From: Hoylesella buccalis ATCC 35310
Lineage (GTDB): Bacteria > Bacteroidota > Bacteroidia > Bacteroidales > Bacteroidaceae
Length of the DNA: 64,000 nt
Direction: 5' to 3'
Assembly: GCF_000177075.1 (NCBI RefSeq)
Contig: NZ_ADEG01000073.1
Location: forward strand, 23,332-87,331
Within the stretch, counting starts at the first letter, position 1, and each line of letters begins with the position of its first letter. Under the pieces are notes generated by a model. That model was not told the origin of the DNA and searched no databases. It was given only the letters and a program-made list of their open reading frames with translations. Below, piece by piece: positions 60,168 to 64,000 of the stretch. The position numbers and the translations under genes were made by a program.

Positions 60168-62482
60168 TTGAAGAAGTTCCAGCTCAACCCAAAGCGGATG
60201 ATGCTGCCGTTGAGCGGATAGTGAGGAACAAGGAAACTTGCCTTTGTGCCGCTGCCCGCATTGGCATGACTGTACATCACGAAGAAGCGTGTTTGTTGCA
60301 AGTGGAAGTTGGCGTACGCGTTCACGATAGGGTAGTTGCCAATCTCAACGCGGTCGGTATTTTCCTGCACAACAAACTGCCCCAAGGCCGGACTATAGTC
60401 AGGTGCATAGTACTTGGTGAAGTAGCGTACGTCGGCGCCCACGTCACATTTCAGTACTTTGGCTATCTTCAATCGGAAAAAAAGATTCGAGTAAATGTTG
60501 AGTTTTGGTAATGGCAAAGCCGTTTGACTGGATGAGTTTTGAAAGGTAATGACCGATTCCCAGTGCAAAGGTCCCCATGCTACATCCTGCGATAGTGAGG
60601 CTGTCAGCACGTTGATGGCTTCACTGCTTTGCCGAACGCCAACCTCAGTACCGATACGCTGATACTGATTGTTGATGGTATAGGCTTGCGCCAGGTAGGT
60701 ATAATTGGTCAATTCGTCCACGGCAATGCGCAGTGAAGTCTTGGTTTTGGCATAACTCAACAAGCCTTGAATACGCGTGTGTGTGGTGCTACTCAAGTCA
60801 TCATTATCCCAGAGGAAATGACGTCCGTGATAATGACGGTAGTAAAAGGTGGGTTGATAGCGATGGAAGAAGCCGCTCGCTGCCAACTGTACGGTGTCAC
60901 CAAACAGCTTGAAGTTGAGGTCGGCGGTGGCGTTGATGTCTATCTTGCCTGCATCTCGCCCTGCAACACCCACCTCACCGGTCACTTCGTAGTGGAAAGT
61001 TTTGCCTTGTGTCTTGCTCAATTGCCCGCCGACGTATACGGAGTTTTCATTGTATGTTGCCATTCCAACGGTGTCGGGGAGCGTGAAATGCCGCAGTTCG
61101 TGGCTGACAAAAGCTTTCAAACCTGATTTGGCCCATTTGTTAAACCCTTCCAAGAGCGATAGTGCAAACGTGTTGTGCACACGGTAGTGCTTGGTCTTGT
61201 CATAAATAGAGTCACCTCGCAGCCATTCATCCATCTTGTATGTGTTGGCATAGTAGTTGTCTGGCGTCTGATATGCTTGATAAATGCGGGTGTAATTGTC
61301 GAATTTCAACGTGTGTATGAAGCTGGTTACGGGAACATATTCGTTCTTTACCCAAGCCGTATCCTTATTTTCTTTCTTTTGTTTGGCCAACAAACTGTCT
61401 GCTGCCTGTTGACCGTTCACGACAATACGTCCACTGTCTTGCGCTGCCGGAGTTGTAGACTCAATGCCCGCGATGACCGCGTCATCAGGCCTGCCGGCCA
61501 ACGGTTCTGTTTCTTTCAGGTCGTCATCGTTCAGTGTTCTGCCCTCTTTCTTGGCCTGTTTCCTGGCCTTTTGCTTGGCTTTCTTCGCCTCATTTTCTTT
61601 CTTGGCCTCCATGGCAAACTTCTTTGCCTTAATCTCTTCAGCCGTCATGGGTACTTTTCGATTGAAGCCAACGTTGTATCTATGACTGAAAAAGACGTGC
61701 TGATTATCGTTACGGTTCCAATTCTGCTGTAACACCGTCGGTATTTCTGATGTTTGGTAGTTATCGTCAAAGCTTTCTGGATTGGTGATGAATTTGTCAT
61801 CAGTAATACCTCCATTCTCTGTATTCTTCTGATGATTGGTCGATAAGAGCAGGTGTGCTTGATACCGTTCGCCGAGATAGGAACCGTACAGGGTGTAGTT
61901 GAAATGTGAAGACGCTTGGTTAGAATAATATCCACGGCCGTATAGATAATCAAATTTAAATCCAAGTCCTATCTTATTGCCCGCATTTACGGCAAACTTA
62001 GCCGTGAAATGATCCTCCCCGTTGGTGCGGTTTCCAGCCGTATTGTATGTCAAGTTGGTGATGGGCGACAGTGTGTTGGTGAAATGAAAATCGCCCGGAG
62101 CAACAATGAAGTAGTCATAAGGTTGCGTAAAGATAAACTGTTGATCAGCACGTTGGCGATCAACGAACAGCCTGTTGATGCGTGGTGCCCCCAGATTGCC
62201 CGTAGAATTGTATTCACCGCGCATACCCGTTGTAAAGATGCTGTTGGGATACATGTGTGACAAGGTATCGGGAATGGCAGGAATGATGTCACCAAAACGT
62301 TCGTTGACCGTCCAAACCTTCAACCCTTTCGGTATCTCTTTGTTCTCATGGGTCGAGTCGTTGGCCATGCCATCTCGGCGCGTGATGTTACCACTAGGAT
62401 CTATTTGATTATAGTCGTCTATCTGAGCAACCATAGTCAAGGACGATAGTAAAAGGAATATGGATAATAAAAATCGAGTCAT
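60164..62482 (-). CDS. Putative porin, large outer-membrane beta-barrel
   Basis: This 772-residue protein has a signal peptide (TRFLLSIFLLLSSLTMVAQ) and long stretches of alternating hydrophobic/aromatic residues (TYNTAGNRTNGEDHFTAKFA, FNYTLYGSYLGERYQAHLLL). It ends with IIRFGLSWNFFN, a typical outer-membrane C-terminus. The architecture matches the Bacteroidetes putative-porin family. A charged Lys/Glu-rich insert lies near residues 280-320 (KKENEAKKAKQKARKQAKKE), probably an exposed loop. The ATG at 62482 overlaps the upstream small gene's stop (ATGA). A longer frame upstream is rejected because it lacks coding character. Confidence 0.85.
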   Translation of the reverse strand: MTRFLLSIFLLLSSLTMVAQIDDYNQIDPSGNITRRDGMANDSTHENKEIPKGLKVWTVNERFGDIIPAIPDTLSHMYPNSIFTTGMRGEYNSTGNLGAPRINRLFVDRQRADQQFIFTQPYDYFIVAPGDFHFTNTLSPITNLTYNTAGNRTNGEDHFTAKFAVNAGNKIGLGFKFDYLYGRGYYSNQASSHFNYTLYGSYLGERYQAHLLLSTNHQKNTENGGITDDKFITNPESFDDNYQTSEIPTVLQQNWNRNDNQHVFFSHRYNVGFNRKVPMTAEEIKAKKFAMEAKKENEAKKAKQKARKQAKKEGRTLNDDDLKETEPLAGRPDDAVIAGIESTTPAAQDSGRIVVNGQQAADSLLAKQKKENKDTAWVKNEYVPVTSFIHTLKFDNYTRIYQAYQTPDNYYANTYKMDEWLRGDSIYDKTKHYRVHNTFALSLLEGFNKWAKSGLKAFVSHELRHFTLPDTVGMATYNENSVYVGGQLSKTQGKTFHYEVTGEVGVAGRDAGKIDINATADLNFKLFGDTVQLAASGFFHRYQPTFYYRHYHGRHFLWDNDDLSSTTHTRIQGLLSYAKTKTSLRIAVDELTNYTYLAQAYTINNQYQRIGTEVGVRQSSEAINVLTASLSQDVAWGPLHWESVITFQNSSSQTALPLPKLNIYSNLFFRLKIAKVLKCDVGADVRYFTKYYAPDYSPALGQFVVQENTDRVEIGNYPIVNAYANFHLQQTRFFVMYSHANAGSGTKASFLVPHYPLNGSIIRFGLSWNFFN

Positions 62483-62700
62483 TTGTGGAATATGCGAATG
62501 CTGCATTCGGCCATTTTGAAGAACATGGCGGTTAGGATGATGATGATTCCAAGCGTTTCTTTTTGTGTAAAGAAATAGAAGATGACGCCTACCACGGCAC
62601 CAATCATGAAGATGATGTTGAGTATGTTTCGAATCCAAAAGATTCTATCGCGTGGCGTTTCGCCAGTTCCTCTTTGTCGTCTTGGGTATTTTGCACTCAT
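62479..62700 (-). CDS. Small two-segment membrane protein
   Basis: This 73-residue protein has a basic N-terminus (SAKYPRRQRGTGETPRDR) and two hydrophobic segments (ILNIIFMIGAVVGVIFYFF and LGIIIILTAMFFKMAECSI). It is positively charged before the first segment, suggesting an N-in orientation. Its stop overlaps the porin start by 4 bp, so translation is likely coupled. The function is unknown. Confidence 0.75.
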   Translation of the reverse strand: MSAKYPRRQRGTGETPRDRIFWIRNILNIIFMIGAVVGVIFYFFTQKETLGIIIILTAMFFKMAECSIRIFHK

Positions 62701-62781
62701 ATAGATGTCGTGTTATCGCTTGAAAAAAAAGATTTATCAGTGTTACTGCCCGCCTGATGATGCTCGGCCAGGCATGGTTTG

Positions 62782-63729
62782 TCAGCGTAGCCGATAGGAA
62801 ATCTGACTAAATATCTCATCTTTGCGGTCGATGGTATTGCGGCGAAACTTTGATGACAGGGGACGCAAACGGTTCTTTTTCTTGTTGATGGCCACCTCGT
62901 CGGTAATCCATTCGTCTGCACTCACCGACATGTGCGTTGGCCGTCCCTTCTCATAGTCGTAGTGTATGCGGCTCATCGTGAGTTCTAAGTGGTTGTCTGT
63001 GCACTTGGCAATCAGCGTGTAGTCGAATTCTGTCCGGTCTAATGACAGGAATGACTTACTGAATTCCAACCACTCTGTGTATCGGGCGGCAATGATATTC
63101 TGTTCTTCGTTGACCAAAGCGATGTGGCTATTGAGTTGATTTTCGCCTTTTGTCAATTCATCAAGATATTGATAGGTGATGTCGTAAATCTGCTTAGCCG
63201 TTTTCCCTGGGGCTTTTAAATCGAGGGTGAATACCACTTTGCCATCGGCATCTTGCGGTACACCTCCCTCCAAATACTTGGAATCATATTTGTCTGTCTT
63301 CGGCATAGTGACCTTTGAACTGACCGATTTCTGCTGCGAGCCACTTCTTTGATTGCTCTCGTTCGCGCTGTTGTCTGGGATGGACCAGCCTGATGACGAA
63401 CCTGCAACAGCTTTCTGCGCATCTTCAACAGTCTGTCTTGCCTTCTTCTTAATCATCTCTGCTTCCATCTTGTACCGAGCTGCCTCCTTGTTGGCACGCT
63501 CTATTTCAGCTTCGATTCGTGCTTTTTCGGCCTGTTTAGCTTTGTCTTTGGCAGCTTTCTTAGCCTCTGCAGCAGCTCGTTTTGCTGCTTTCTTGGCCTC
63601 TTTGACGGCTTCCTTGGCAGCCTGCGCTTCTTGTTTGGCCTTTTCCAATTGTTGCTCCGGCGTCAAAACGGTCTGTGCTTGCATTATCAAAGGCATGGCT
63701 AAGAGGATGGCGATGACAAACTTTCTCAT
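62782..63729 (-). CDS. Secreted DUF4468-type protein with long coiled coil
   Basis: This 315-residue protein has a signal peptide (RKFVIAILLAMPLIMQAQ) and a long Lys/Ala/Glu-rich helical region (about residues 25-105) that should form a coiled coil. From about residue 155 a DUF4468-like TBP-fold domain begins (GKVVFTLDLKAPGKTAKQIY), with NIIAARYTEWLEFSKSFLSL and LELTMSRIHYDYEKG downstream. Such proteins are frequent in Bacteroidales and probably bind envelope partners; the role is unknown. It is the first of a minus-strand unit with the small membrane protein and porin, 81 bp upstream of the former. Confidence 0.8.
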   Translation of the reverse strand: MRKFVIAILLAMPLIMQAQTVLTPEQQLEKAKQEAQAAKEAVKEAKKAAKRAAAEAKKAAKDKAKQAEKARIEAEIERANKEAARYKMEAEMIKKKARQTVEDAQKAVAGSSSGWSIPDNSANESNQRSGSQQKSVSSKVTMPKTDKYDSKYLEGGVPQDADGKVVFTLDLKAPGKTAKQIYDITYQYLDELTKGENQLNSHIALVNEEQNIIAARYTEWLEFSKSFLSLDRTEFDYTLIAKCTDNHLELTMSRIHYDYEKGRPTHMSVSADEWITDEVAINKKKNRLRPLSSKFRRNTIDRKDEIFSQISYRLR

Positions 63730-63753
63730 AATTCAATCGGTTGATTCAGTCTA

Positions 63754-63761
63754 CAAATGTA
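63754..63761 (-). promoter_or_regulatory. Probable -7 element (TACATTTG) of the DUF4468 gene
   Basis: TACATTTG on the minus strand matches TAnnTTTG and lies 25 bp before the ATG. The upstream TTG is 23 bp away, longer than usual, so the promoter call is tentative. Confidence 0.35.
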
Positions 63762-63929
63762 TATATTTTCTTCGTAAATGGCGCACAATTTGAGAAGATT
63801 AACGAAAAAGGAAGATTATTGATGTCAACCGATAACCTTTACAAATTATCCTTTCAGTCTGTAAGCGGAAGTAATATGATAATGGTATGCGCGTATGATT
63901 TTTCTTGACAAGCAACCTCTTTATATTTT

Positions 63930-63969
63930 GCGTATTTACCATCAGCCACTCTTCTGGTTGTAAATACGC
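63930..63969. repeat. Hairpin with GCGTATTT arms (copy 2)
   Basis: GCGTATTTAC (63930-63939) and GTAAATACGC (63960-63969) are perfect 10-base reverse complements with a 20-base loop. The core arms are the same as in the hairpin at 47578-47631, while the loops differ. No gene was seen in 63730-64000. Confidence 0.7.
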
Positions 63970-64000
63970 CAAAAATCAGTTGTTTTTATATATTGTTGAT

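Overview
The window looks like a chromosomal segment of a Prevotella-like member of the Bacteroidota. The evidence is a SusC/RagA-type TonB receptor, two GH92 mannosidases, a GDP-fucose synthase of the long Bacteroidales form, a short Prevotella-style C-terminal tail on a secreted protein, and many copies of the Bacteroidetes promoter pattern TTG/TTTG - about 20 bp - TAnnTTTG. No rRNA, tRNA, CRISPR array, intact insertion sequence or integrase was seen.

Layout. 1-3230 (minus): a periplasmic two-domain CbiX/CbiK-like chelatase, then a SusC-like receptor that runs off the left edge. 3512-14091 (plus): xseA-xseB, ilvE, trmB, a glycan-degradation cluster (GH92, basic-secretory-protein-type metalloprotease lipoprotein, GH92) and an Mrp/ApbC ATPase. 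14223-17754 (minus): fmt, tsaC and a ClC channel in one transcription direction. 18406-52517 (plus): a long surface-polysaccharide locus. 52586-60167: fabD, a cytoplasmic GH13 enzyme, an AlaX-like editing protein, an EamA transporter, two small envelope proteins, an HD-domain protein (minus) and menA. 60164-63729 (minus): a DUF4468 coiled-coil protein, a small membrane protein and a putative porin.

The polysaccharide locus begins with precursor genes: glf (UDP-Galf), gmd and fcl (GDP-L-fucose) and ugd (UDP-glucuronate). Between fcl and ugd sits an unrelated AAA ATPase + DUF4276 pair that resembles two-gene OLD/PARIS-style defence modules. Three non-polysaccharide genes follow ugd. Then come a hexapeptide acyltransferase, Wzx flippase, pyruvyltransferase, GT2, membrane acyltransferase, GT4, an EpsG/Wzy-like polymerase, GT2, GT4 and GT4, an epimerase/dehydratase and a PglC-like initiating transferase. 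After these is an unusual amino-acid-type module: a PLP decarboxylase of the LysA fold, one ATP-grasp ligase, two 'sugar-transfer-associated' ATP-grasp proteins, an aldo/keto reductase and a CapA-type metallophosphatase. The block ends with a DegT aminotransferase, a WbpM/CapD-type 4,6-dehydratase and a family-5 nucleotidyltransferase. Genes at about 27.6-35.1 kb and 42.6-47.3 kb are visibly more AT-rich than the rest, which suggests mosaic acquisition. Wza/Wzc-type export genes and an UpxY/RfaH-type antiterminator were not found.

The most notable non-coding signals are as follows. Two four-unit arrays of the same 22-bp repeat lie upstream of the trmB and fmt promoters in the same relative orientation. 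A G10 tract lies inside the DegT aminotransferase gene. A 13-bp inverted-repeat pair bounds about 185 bp between the two ATP-grasp genes. Two distant hairpins share the GCGTATTT/AAATACGC arms. Minisatellites with exact 9-bp and 11-bp periods fill several gaps. All functions are read by eye from sequence motifs; no database search was run.
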